Shown piece by piece: positions 1 through 9,238 of a stretch of 64,000 nucleotides of DNA. A program made the position numbers and the translations under genes. The notes beneath the pieces were generated by a model. It was not told the origin of the DNA. It did not search any database and was given only the letters and a program-made list of their open reading frames with translations. The DNA is from Pholiota molesta (Eukaryota; Basidiomycota; Agaricomycetes; Agaricales; Strophariaceae). Within the stretch, counting starts at the first letter, position 1. Every line of letters starts with the position of its first letter. The DNA lies in assembly GCA_014925825.1 (NCBI GenBank), contig JACGCK010000021.1, forward strand, positions 248,001 through 312,000, given 5' to 3'.

Positions 1-2157
1 TTTTGCATCTGGTATGTTCTTTCCTGCAGCTGCGATGTAGGCGTCATCGGCATAGTTGGTTGCGAGTTCCCGTTTTTTGTTGATGGAGGTTTTGATTTGT
101 CCTGAATTGTAGAATCTGTACGAGAAGGTGGATAGGTTGCATCCTTGGTCGATTCCGCATTTTACTGGTATGGGCTGGGAGGTGAAGTCGTCAAAGGCGA
201 TGACGGTTTCTCTGCCTGTCGTTTTGTTTTCCATCCATCTGGTGTATTTCTTTGGTATTCCATGCTGTCGCATGTCGTGTACCAGGCAGGGTATTACTGT
301 AGTGGGGAAGGCACTCTTGACATCCATGAAGACTGCAGCTACTTCTTTACCTTTGCGCCATGCGTCTTTCGTGAATTTCGTCAGCATGTGGAGTGAGTCG
401 GTTGTGGTGCATCCAGGGCGTCCTCCGAATTGTCGGTCGGGTAGTAGTTGAAGTTTTTCTGTGTGATATTCAAGGGTTTCTTTGACGCAAGCAGAAAGGA
501 GCTTAGCTATGGTGTCAAGGAGCGCAATGGGTCGGTAGGCATTGGCATTCTTGTAATCTGATTTTCCATGTTTTCGAATTACTGCGGTCTTGTATCGTTT
601 CCATTTCTCAGGGTAGTGGTCGAGGTCGAAGGTGGCTCGGTATATGTGTCCAAGGTGTGGTGCTAACTGGTCAATGCAGTGCGTCAGTACAGAGTTGGAG
701 ATGTCATTCAAGCCTGGGGTTTTGTATGGGCTCAGCTTCTTCGCTACTCTGATGATCTGTTCGTTTGTGACGTGTTCGAATTCGAAAGCCGGTTTGGGGT
801 ATCGATGTCTTGGGTCAATGCCTGCGTCTTCGGGTGGCTCGAAAAAGAATGTTTGGTGGAGAAGTCGGCTCTTTGCTTCGTTGTCTTGAATCTCTGTTGT
901 GGTTCCATCTGGTGTTGTTTTGCGGAGCGCCGGTATTCTTGTGCGTCCTCCATCTGTTGGCTCCGCGGTTGTAAACTTGTGAGCATCCCACATGGTGGTG
1001 TTACCTAGATTTTCGATCCATCCTTCCCAGTGGTCGCGCTTCGTCGTCTTGAGAAGGTTTGAGTAGTCATTCCGGGCTTGGCGGCTTTCTTCGTGTATCG
1101 CGTGCTCTGGCCAGTCTCGGTGTCGTTCGGCCTGTCGCGCCAGTCGTCTTGCTGCCTTCCTCGCCTGGTCAAGTTCCTTCGTCCACCATCGCTTTGCATA
1201 TGGGGTGGGTGTCTTCCTTGGGACGCATTTGTCGGCGGTTTTTTGTATGGCTTCTTCAACGTCATTGAGGGCGGTGATGAGTTCTGCTGGGGACTGCAGC
1301 TCTCGAGGGGCTGGTATGTTTCGTAGTTGTGCTATGAGTTCCGTTCGAAATTTGCCCCAGTCTGTGGCACGCCAGTTTCGTGTGAGTTCGTTGTGGCTGT
1401 CTGTGGTCAGGAATTCGAGGTTTGTTACGATTGGAAAATGATCAGCTGTGGGGGGCTTGTCCTTCTGCTGTGTGCGGCACTCCATTATCCATTCGGTGAT
1501 GTCACTGGAGACGAAGACATTGTCGGGTCTGGTGTAGTTGCCTGCTGAATTTCGTATCGTCGGGATTCCTTTTGGTAGGGCTTGCTCCATGTCGTGTTCT
1601 CCTAGTAGTTGGATCAAAGGTTCGGCATTTTCGAGGTCGCGGCGCTGGAAGAGCCTGTCGTTGGCTTCGTCCTCCCATAGAGGATGGTGTCGATTGAAAT
1701 CACCTAGCCATATGTCTGCGTTTGTGCTTCCCGGAGGTGTTCTCTCTCCGCTTTTGCGGTCTTCGATGTGGGTCTGTAAGGTGGTGATGGTGTCTCCATG
1801 TGTTCCGTCATTGTATATGTTGTAGAGGTTGATTGTGCCACGTTCGCTTCGGATCTGTATGGCTGTTATGTCTAGCGAGTCGACGTCGATCTGGGTCCAG
1901 GTGTTGGTTGATATCTTCTTGTTGATTAGGATTACCGATCGCGTCTTGATGTCATTCGTAAACTTGTGTTTTGTTGGGTATATCGTGTACCATCCCGGTG
2001 TGGCTCTCGTTCGTCCCTGGAAGTCAATATATGGTTCCTGTATGCATATAAAGTCAGTGTCGGGTTGTACTGCATGTAAAGTCATGAATTGTGCTTCGCT
2101 TGATTTTCGTGTGTTTTGCTGCCAGATCTTCAGTTGCTGTGTACGTGCGTCATTCAT
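1..2157 (-). CDS. LINE ORF2, endonuclease and reverse transcriptase (partial, runs off window)
   Basis: Encodes the enzyme that nicks target DNA and reverse-transcribes LINE RNA. I read all 719 codons from the ATG at 2157 to base 1 and found no stop. The N-terminal APE-type endonuclease shows IQEPYI, WLGDFNRHHPLW and ADHFPI, the usual glutamate, asparagine/aspartate and histidine catalytic segments. The reverse transcriptase follows, with YRPIALLDTIAKLLS, VFMDVKSAFPTT, CGIDQGCNLSTFSYRFYNSG and the catalytic YADD box near base 40. The start ATG overlaps the ORF1 stop as ATGA, a layout that suggests termination-reinitiation. The family is Tad1/I-like in order and motifs; any RNase H domain and the 3' tail lie outside the window. 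The open frame suggests a recent, possibly active copy. Confidence 0.93.
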   Translation of the reverse strand, partial: MNDARTQQLKIWQQNTRKSSEAQFMTLHAVQPDTDFICIQEPYIDFQGRTRATPGWYTIYPTKHKFTNDIKTRSVILINKKISTNTWTQIDVDSLDITAIQIRSERGTINLYNIYNDGTHGDTITTLQTHIEDRKSGERTPPGSTNADIWLGDFNRHHPLWEDEANDRLFQRRDLENAEPLIQLLGEHDMEQALPKGIPTIRNSAGNYTRPDNVFVSSDITEWIMECRTQQKDKPPTADHFPIVTNLEFLTTDSHNELTRNWRATDWGKFRTELIAQLRNIPAPRELQSPAELITALNDVEEAIQKTADKCVPRKTPTPYAKRWWTKELDQARKAARRLARQAERHRDWPEHAIHEESRQARNDYSNLLKTTKRDHWEGWIENLGNTTMWDAHKFTTAEPTDGGRTRIPALRKTTPDGTTTEIQDNEAKSRLLHQTFFFEPPEDAGIDPRHRYPKPAFEFEHVTNEQIIRVAKKLSPYKTPGLNDISNSVLTHCIDQLAPHLGHIYRATFDLDHYPEKWKRYKTAVIRKHGKSDYKNANAYRPIALLDTIAKLLSACVKETLEYHTEKLQLLPDRQFGGRPGCTTTDSLHMLTKFTKDAWRKGKEVAAVFMDVKSAFPTTVIPCLVHDMRQHGIPKKYTRWMENKTTGRETVIAFDDFTSQPIPVKCGIDQGCNLSTFSYRFYNSGQIKTSINKKRELATNYADDAYIAAAGKNIPDAK

Positions 2158-2431
2158 TGGCGATTCGTGTGGTTGGATGCGCCGCCTGTCTCGTTTTCGA
2201 CTTGGTCGCTCCAGGTTTCCCTGAGTGTTCGTTGCCGGCTTGTCGATTGTTGCTGAGGTGTGTCGTTACGTCCTCCTCGTGTGGTGCTCCTTCCTCTAGG
2301 TGCTCTTGAAGCCGATCGTCGTCTTTCCGCTGTGGGCTGTGGGGCCGCTGTCGTCTTCGCACTTGTTTGTGTTGGCGCTGGTTGCGATGTGTTGGGCGCT
2401 CTCGGGTCTCGGCTTCGTTCTCTGGGTGGTG
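2154..2431 (-). CDS. LINE ORF1, C-terminal fragment (separated by hAT insertion)
   Basis: This is the tail of the gag-like ORF1, cut off from the rest by the hAT element at 2440-7138. It starts inside the arginine-rich PPRERSRDPR repeats that also end the upstream fragment, continues through a basic, Ser/Gln/Thr-rich low-complexity tail, and stops with TGA at 2154-2156. Excising the hAT element with one copy of CTCGTGGA joins it in frame to the fragment at 7147-8793. The stop overlaps the ORF2 start by four bases. Confidence 0.85.
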
Positions 2432-2439
2432 CTCGTGGA
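2432..2439. repeat. hAT target-site duplication, left copy
   Basis: CTCGTGGA, identical to the copy at 7139-7146. Eight bases is the usual hAT duplication length. Confidence 0.95.
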
Positions 2440-2590
2440 TAGTGATGGACGGGCTCGGGCTTGGCCTGAAAGCCCGGGCTTGGGCCTGGCTTTCGCAGGC
2501 TTGGGCTTTGGAAAACTACAAGCCAAGCCCAAGCCCTAATAATAGGGCCTGGCCTGGCTGGGCTCGGGCCCAAGCCCGGGCCTACCATGC
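2440..2590. repeat. hAT left terminal inverted repeat and subterminal repeat zone
   Basis: Starts TAGTGATGGACGGGCTCGGG and continues with tightly spaced GGGCTTGGGCCTGGC-like words and their reverse complements up to about 2590. The matching zone at the other end lies at about 6980-7138. The outermost 20 or so bases match the right end in inverted orientation; the inner repeats match as words rather than as one continuous repeat. Confidence 0.85.
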
Positions 2591-2687
2591 TTTTAAGAGG
2601 GCGAGCAGAAGAATAGATATAAACATAACATATCAGTAGATGTTATTGTATCATATGTAGTTCTGTTAACTAATAGTACATTAATAG

Positions 2688-5600
2688 TTAATCCGATTCA
2701 TATTCCGAGTCTTGAATATCAGTAACTAGAGTATCCCAACCTTTAGGATTCTTTTTGACCGACTCAGCTGCATCTTTAGCATCTTGCTCCTCCTCCTCTT
2801 CCAACATTGCCTCTAATACCAATGATGGTGCAGGCTCGCTGTACAGTAGCTCACTCCGTATAGTACACTTCAAGAACTGTAAAGCCTCGACGATGTCTCC
2901 CTTTAATCGGTTTCGTAGCTTACTAATAGTGATCCCCGCAGATGAAAACGCACGCTCGCTCGATACGGAAGAGGCCATAATTGAAAGGTGGTCACGGGCA
3001 AGAGACGCCCATACAGGAAAACGCGAAGAATTGAGCTAGTAATGAGCATTAGATAGAGTATATATTCATCAATATAAATAGAAGCTTACCCCCACCAGTG
3101 TGTAAGCGACATTCCATTTGCTACCTCGTCTGCGCCATTAAGGTATTGGTTGAATTCGAGCGCCCAAGGTGTAGATGCGGCCGTTTGTGAAAGTGAAGAG
3201 CTGTCGTCGTCGTCGTCTTCATCGTCGCTATTGAGATGGGCCATAAGCTGGGCGAGTTTTTGGTTTCCTTTTTTGATGGGCTTGGGTGCTGCGTTGTTAC
3301 CGTACATTTCAAGGTGTCGTTCTTTGAACTAAAGTAGAGTTAGTATAATAAGAAGGTTTAGAACAAGTATATTACACGTACAATTGCTTCGGCGCTCTTG
3401 AGAACCTCTTGTTGAAGGTCTTCTGTCCAGTGCTGCTTGAAGTGCGACATTTTTTGATCGGGGTCGAGTACTATTAATATTAGTTAGTCGGAACACGCAA
3501 AGAATATAGAAATACATACACATAGCCATAGTATAGGCATGAGACGTTGACGTCTTGTCATAGTAATCTTCAACCTTTTGTATCGCCGCGTCCAGCGCTT
3601 CTGCGAAGGGGGCATATCGGCCCTTTGACCGGCGGTTGCTCCACACCTGATGCAAAGCTTCGAGGGCTGGAAGCGCAGCTTGGAGGGTAGGTATATTGTC
3701 GTACGAAAAGGCCTGTTGGGCGCAATCGGCATGCTATAAACAAATATCAATGACAACGAACATCTATATTTATGATTATGACTTACCTCTAGTAATTCTC
3801 GGAGTAGATATACTCGTGTCCACTCATCATCCCGTAGAACGAGAGCCTCAATCTTGGGACGTTTCCGAAGATCAGGCTCCTCCCGCGATGTTTCCCAAAT
3901 AAAGTCTTTTAAATACTAGGAATGTAGAGTTAATAGTCGTTGAAATTTATATGAAAGACTGTATATACGTACTATTCTTAACAAACATGCGCGGTTCAGC
4001 ATGTTGTATGTTGACGACCAACGAACTTTCATATCAACGATGAGAACAAGGGGCTTCTGATCAACAGCTTTTTGAAGCTTGGAAATTCGGCCCTTGCGTT
4101 TCGAAGATGAGCGAGCCTTGACACCGACAGCCCTAAGCAGGCCCACTTCATCTCGGGTGATTGCGTCGACATCGGGCTCATGCTCATATGGTGCCGCAGG
4201 ATCGAAGTGTTTCGTCTTGCTGTAGGTGGAAAGCAAGCTCTGCGTCGCCAAATTGATAACATGGGCAAGACAGCTGATGTTCGTTGGATTATTATTGGAT
4301 TAACAATCAAATATGGGATCGAAAGCAGAACGAACATACCGGATATGGAAAAAAAGGTAACTCCATTTTTTTGGGCAGTTCTTGCGCATCTTTGATTTGT
4401 TGAGCAGCTCCTCAAAACATCGGAGCATTGCGATGTTATTTGCAGCGTTGTCGCAGGTAATCCACCCAACCTAAAATGTATAAGCTTAATTGCGAAGTAG
4501 ACGAATCAAGACATACCTTGTCCCCGAATCCGAGACGCTGGACTACTTTGAATAGTTCGCGGGCAAGACCAGGACCGTCATGGGCGGAGTTCATTTGCAC
4601 AAACCCAAGGAGTGCGCTTTTCTGCTCCCACTCGCCATTCGCGTTGATTTCGGTCCAGTGGCCCGTTACCGCAAAGTAGGCATCGGTGTTGCTTGCTTGC
4701 CAGGCATCGCATGTGAGACTGACGAGGCCAACCTTATCACTCTAGAGTATCATCATCAATCAGCACCATTGATTTTTGAGATATGAAAATACATACGGTA
4801 AGCTTACTACGAAGCTTTACCAAATCTTCCCTGAACCTCCGTATGATCGCGCTACGCGTTGCTTTTCGTTGGAGGAGGTTCACGCCATCGGTTGCTTCGG
4901 CAGCAATGTTCATGAGTTTGATAAAATGCTTATTTTCAAAAGCATGCAGCGGCTGAGATTAAGAAGTCAATCATACGAATTAATGTGCGGAGGCATAAAG
5001 CATACCTGGTCTGTAGCAACAAGCCAGTCAATCATGGCTTGCTCGAGGAGCTCTGGTGTATACCGGACTGTAGGCTCTTCAGGCTTGCGCTCGCGGAGGT
5101 GAGGGTCGAGGAGCGATTGCGCGTCCGCTTCTGCGGCTTTTTCTTCAGCGCGCGCTTTCACAGCCTTTGGGAGCCGGGACTCAAAGTCGTTGGCAGTACA
5201 CCACTTGTTGTAGGCCGCCTTCGTTAAATGGATCAGATAATCAATTATCGTGACAGAAAACATAAATACTTTACCACATGAAGGGATTCCAGGTGGCGGC
5301 GGCATGTTGAAACATCATGGACAAGATGTTTCGGGGGGCCTTTTTTACTGGTACAAGGTATTGTTTAGTAGCTGCTACATTGAGATTGAAACAAGAACTT
5401 ACGAGCATAGCGTGCACATGCGCATGAGTTTCGGATTTCCGGCGATCCGTGCTGGCAGGCCAAAAAACGCGTCGACATCGCGCGTTGCCTTCTTCTTGGG
5501 AGCTGGTGGGTCGATATTATCATCAGGCTCCGAGTCGTCATCTACTTCGGGTGTGTCTGCTGCAGGCACTGGTGCAGGCCGTAAAGGAGGTGCTAAGTAG

Positions 5601-5971
5601 GTTGAATCAGTGACGAACATTGAACAATATCCGAGGGGAATCAACACAGTACCTGGGGTTGGTACTTCATCCTCAGAGTCGAGGACGATTGCGGCCTTTC
5701 GTTTTTTTCCTGTATTTGTAGCAGGTGTTGTATTACTGGTATGGACAGTGGTCGAGGACAGTGCTGCGGGCTCAGAGGTGGTGGTAGAGGGCAAAGGGTT
5801 TTTCTGCTTCTTTTTTGGTGGGTGAGCCTGAGAAGGCCTCGCATCCGAGGCGATAACGGATTCACGGGCAGCTTGGTGGGAAGAAAGCTCGATTTCGCCG
5901 ATATTGTCGGTGCTCGTAAGCTTTGCTGATGGCTTGCTGGTGCGCTTTTTAGTGAATTCAATGGCCGACAT
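2688..5971 (-). CDS. hAT transposase (multi-exon)
   Basis: Cuts and reinserts the surrounding element. Exons joined by GT-AG introns run from the ATG at 5971. First comes a disordered basic N-terminus with KKKQK and GKKRKAA (likely nuclear import), then a BED-like zinc-finger region (MCTLC near 5410 and a downstream Trp/His segment). The RNase-H-like core follows, with SLTCDAW (first catalytic Asp) near 4730, ITCDNAANN (second Asp) near 4430 and VRWSSTYNM near 4010. The C-terminal hATC dimerisation domain at 2978-2688 carries ASSVSSERAFSSAG and the NRL..DIVEALQFLK helix. I saw no stop or frameshift in the exons I joined, but exact splice sites are my own reading. The antisense ORFs over it are shadows. 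Confidence 0.87.
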
Positions 5972-6211
5972 AGTGTTAAAGAGAGAGTTTGCCAGCCTGA
6001 GGGCATCAACGGTCGACAGATGAGGAAAAAAAGATATTTATTTGTATGTATATATTTGCACGAGCCCCAAGCCTGAGCCGTCTGCCAGCCGATGAATGGG
6101 CAGGATGAGCTGAGTACAGCATGTCATTGTGATGGGCGACAGTAGCGGCGGTGGCAAGGGCGGGAGCGTAAGGTGTAGATAATAGATGTAAGGTACAGAA
6201 TGTCGATCGAC

Positions 6212-6241
6212 GACGACGGCGGCGGCGGCGGCGGCGGCGAA
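6212..6241. repeat. GCC/GGC trinucleotide microsatellite
   Basis: An uninterrupted run of about eight GGC units inside the 5' non-coding part of the hAT element. It lies upstream of the transposase ATG, so it may sit in a leader or promoter. Confidence 0.9.
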
Positions 6242-6854
6242 AGCATAAGCTGGCCTTTTGGTCAACATGTGCTCCTAGAATGCGGCTTGGTCATTGATGC
6301 GGTCTCGCGATGATATAGCACTCGATAATCTACTTGAAATTAGATTATTGTATTCATGCTCAAAAGAAATCAACTCACCTTGTGAAGGCGCCGATGCAAA
6401 TGGCACCATTGATGCGCTCTCGTGGGATCGTGCACTGAAACAGATCATGAGTGAGACATCGAAGTTGAGGGTGAAGATAATTACCAATTTACAGGGGACG
6501 AAGCGTCGAATCATCCCCTTATCGTGCCCTCGCCCTCGAGACAACAATGTCATCACTGAGGTAAAATGTTAGCAAGAATCATTGTGAAAGTAGAGAGAAA
6601 TCCTCACTGGTTTCGAGGGGACGATGTCGATGCACTGTCTCCTCATGCCCTTGGCCCTTCCCCGGGCCCCCTTGCTATCCTGCCGGCCGACCTGGCATCG
6701 ATACTGTTTGCGTATTCATGAGGTGTGGTCGTCGTAGGTCCGGTGGTCGGTGTCGCAGTACCACATGTGATCAAGATGGACGAGACGACGAGCAATGCTG
6801 TTGAGCTGGAGGGGACGCTGGCGAGATGTGGCGGGTTGAAAAGAAGAGCGAGCG

Positions 6855-6957
6855 GTGCGAAATCTGAGTCAAGGTGACTCAGATTTCGCACGAATGTCCA
6901 AGTTCGACGTCTGTTGACGTCGAACTTGGACATTCAAGCTGATAGGTCACGTGACCT
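6855..6957. repeat. Three consecutive perfect palindromes within hAT
   Basis: First: arms 6855-6871 and 6875-6891 (GTGCGAAATCTGAGTCA with a 3-base loop). Second: 20-base arms 6892-6911 and 6916-6935 with a TGTT loop, containing two GACGTC sites. Third: the 14-base palindrome AGGTCACGTGACCT at 6944-6957. Each pairs without mismatch. The first two abut directly, so single-stranded DNA or RNA here would fold into a strong multi-hairpin. Function unknown. Confidence 0.93.
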
Positions 6958-6979
6958 CCGGTACGTGCGGCACCGACCT

Positions 6980-7138
6980 GCCGCAAGCCCGGGCTCAGGC
7001 CCAAGGCTCGGGCTTTCTGATACCGTGAGCCAAGCCCTGGGCCCGATAAAGCCCTACCCTCAGGCCGGGCTTGGCCTGGCTTTTAGCACTCGGGCTTGGC
7101 CTGGCCTAGGGCCTGAAGCCCGAGCCCGTCCATCACTA
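6980..7138. repeat. hAT right terminal inverted repeat and subterminal repeat zone
   Basis: Ends CCCGAGCCCGTCCATCACTA, the inverted copy of the left terminus, preceded by alternating GGGCTTGGCC and GGCCCAAGCC words. Together with the left zone this gives both ends a dense array of similar binding words. Confidence 0.85.
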
Positions 7139-7146
7139 CTCGTGGA
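7139..7146. repeat. hAT target-site duplication, right copy
   Basis: CTCGTGGA, identical to 2432-2439 and directly adjoining the CACTA end of the right inverted repeat. Confidence 0.95.
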
Positions 7147-7206
7147 TCTCGGCTTCGTTCTCTGGGTGGCGGTCGCGGGTCTCGGCTTCGTTCTCTGGGT
7201 GGCGGT
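7147..7206. repeat. 33-bp tandem repeat in LINE ORF1 (third copy beyond the hAT)
   Basis: Two copies of a 33-bp unit containing TCTCGGCTTCGTTCTCTGGG encode the RERSRDPR repeats on the minus strand. A third copy lies at 2405-2437, so the hAT insertion split the array. The unit is in frame (11 codons). Confidence 0.85.
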
Positions 7207-8793
7207 ATGTAGGTGTCTATCTGCCTGTATGGGCCTCCTCTGGCTCGTCCAGGTCCGTCTCGTGACGCGTACCCGTTGTCGTGGTGTCGCTCTGGGGCTT
7301 GTCGCTGTGCTATGTCTTGGGTTCTGCGTCTGTCGTACTCGCCATTCCATCGTTCTGCATACATGTCGTCGTCGGTGCTGTCTTCTTTGCGCGTCCACGT
7401 CCAGTCTTCCGTCGGGTCCGGGTAGTAGCGGAGGTGGTTCTCCGGGAATCTGTCTCGCAATCTGTTCCTGTGCTTGATGTAAATCGGACATTCGCGGCTC
7501 CATGACGCATGTTGATGTGGAAGTCGGGCTTCCATGCAGCTCGCGCACGTTTGTTGTTGTCGGGATCTGTCGCATTTCGCAGTGATATGGTTTTTCGAGC
7601 AGCAATCTGCACATACTTCCGCGTTTTTGCATTCTGCTGCTCTGTGGCCAGGCTCGATGAGCTGACACTTGTAGCAGCGTCTCGGATCGTCTTCTAGCTT
7701 GCGTGTTTTGTGTCTTTGCCCGGAGATGATGACTCCATCTCGTAGTATTTTGTTGGCCTGGCTTCGTCTGCGAATTGTTAGTATCGCGTGTGCATACTTT
7801 TGGCCTTGTCTCCAGTTGGTTTCGGGATCGCGCATCCACCTGATTCTCGTAAGGTCGCCTAGCTCGAGTCCGTTGTCGTCCTCGATTTTCCTCTCCATTT
7901 TCTCTAGAGATTGCCGTAGTCCTGTAGGCACAAATTCTGTCAGTACCGTGTATGCTCGTTCTTTAATCGATACCTCCTCTCCCAAGTTCTCCTCGAAGTT
8001 TCGTCTCGCTTCCGGTACTTTGAGGTAGTCGATGCCTTCCTCAGTGTTCATTTCCATCAAGACGCCTCCGTTGCTGAGTCCTTTCGCCGTTACGAACTTC
8101 GCGCCTGTTGGTTTGAGGATGGATCTGCCGTCGATGTGGTCGGTGTAGTCGGTGTCGAGTGAGTTCCAGGCCGTGTTCATTTTCTTGACCATCTCTTCGG
8201 GTTTGACGTCTTCAGCCTTCTTGATCCCTGGTAATCCGTCGATGAGGATCTGTTTTGCTTTCTTCTTTTCGCGTACCGCGATTTCCTCTCGCAGTTTCGT
8301 GTCTCGGTTTGGTGTGGTCGCGGGTCTGCTGCTCCGTGTCGCGTCTGCGTACGAGCTCGTTGCTGCTCCGCTGTGGGCTTTCTGATTGTGTTGCGCTGCA
8401 AACGCTGCTGTCGCTGCTGCCGCCGCTGCCTGCTTGGTTAGGCGCTCGTCCTCTGCTTTCCTCTCTGCTCTCTGCTTTTCTTCGTCTTCCTCGCGCCTAG
8501 CCTTCCTTTCCGTCTCTTCCTTCTCCATGTTGAGTCGTGATGTTTCTGCTGCTTTGTTGATCTGCTCCGCGGCGAGTTCGCTGATTCTGTCGATAGCCTT
8601 CTTGGCGTCCGTAGTGATGTCATTGATGTTGTCGGTGAGATGTATGCTATCCATGCATAGGGCTACTGCCCGCATTCCGTTGATCCAATCGACTATAGCG
8701 TTGAGTCGTCCATCGGCGATCCATAGTAGCGCCATCGAGAGCGTGGCGATCGTCGTCGTCTCTCCTTCTATGGCAAGACTGTTGTCTACCAGC
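7147..8793 (-). CDS. LINE ORF1, central fragment with zinc knuckles
   Basis: The gag-like RNA-binding protein of the LINE, here lying between the copia and hAT insertions. From the N-terminal side it has a helical region, a long charged coiled-coil-like stretch rich in Glu, Lys, Arg and Ala (residues about 60-130 of this piece), a mixed domain, then cysteine knuckles: CYKCQLIEPGHRAAEC, the canonical CADCCSKNHITAKC (CX2CX4HX4C), and a third CASC..H..C. It ends in Arg-rich PPRERSRDPR repeats, where the hAT element landed. The fragment is open throughout and joins in frame to both flanking pieces once the insertions and one copy of each target duplication are removed. Confidence 0.9.
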
Positions 8794-8798
8794 CATCG
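8794..8798. repeat. Copia target-site duplication, left copy
   Basis: CATCG, repeated at 14154-14158. Five bases is the expected length for a copia integrase. Confidence 0.93.
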
Positions 8799-9210
8799 TG
8801 AAATACGAAGTAAATAACTCAGGAGTCAGACACGTATGTGGGTGACAGATAAATGGATTCCTCTAGCTACCTGAAATACGAAGTAAATAACTAGAGGTAA
8901 AGTAGTTAGCGTTATGCATAAAGTAAAGGTAGTGTGGTAGCACACCTCAGGAGTCAGACACGTATGTGGGTGACAGATGAGGTGCGTCTACGGGAATTCG
9001 TAGGTATAAGTAATACGGAGAACAACGGAACGAGCACGATGGCGTGCTCGTTCCATAGTCCCATGATACGTAGGATATGAAATAAAACCAGATGAAATGT
9101 ACGGTTAGCGTACGTGAGGACAGAATAGGAAATAGGTTGAGCTAATGGAGTAAGTGGGATGAAATAAGATAAGTTATGAAACGAGAGACCATGTGGTATG
9201 TACTTCAACA
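8799..9210 (-). repeat. Copia 3' LTR
   Basis: 412 bp, identical to the other LTR except for AAAA instead of AAAAA near 9087. It contains a perfect hairpin at 9027-9054 (12-base arms GGAACGAGCACG, 4-base loop). Two short words each occur twice: TGAAATACGAAGTAAATAA at 8799 and 8872, and a 33-bp word at 8818-8850 and 8946-8978. Confidence 0.96.
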
Positions 9211-9221
9211 CTCCCCCAGAC
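9211..9221 (-). promoter_or_regulatory. Polypurine tract for plus-strand priming
   Basis: On the coding strand the bases next to the 3' LTR read TCTGGGGGAG, a short purine run directly abutting the LTR, as needed for second-strand cDNA priming. Confidence 0.75.
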
Positions 9222-9238
9222 GACATTGGTCGTCGAGT

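Larger units (their letters stand above)
2440..7138 (-). mobile_element. Complete hAT DNA transposon
   Basis: A 4.7-kb element bounded by a perfect 8-bp target duplication. Its ends are inverted repeats beginning TAGTGATGGACGGGCTCGGG. The subterminal 100-150 bp at both ends are packed with GGGCTTGGGCC-like words in both orientations, probably transposase-binding sites, as is typical of the superfamily. It carries one multi-exon transposase gene on the minus strand with the expected domains in order. The 1.2 kb between the transposase start and the right end holds a GCC microsatellite and three perfect palindromes but no gene I recognise. The perfect duplication and readable transposase suggest recent, perhaps autonomous, movement. 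Confidence 0.93.

Noticed and set aside
7060..7839. 259-aa minus-strand ORF over the hAT/LINE junction
   Set aside because: Alternative frame of LINE ORF1; the zinc-knuckle frame is the real one.
8799..9210. Repeated words in the LTR considered as a CRISPR-like array
   Set aside because: Only two copies of each word, inside a retrotransposon LTR of a fungus.
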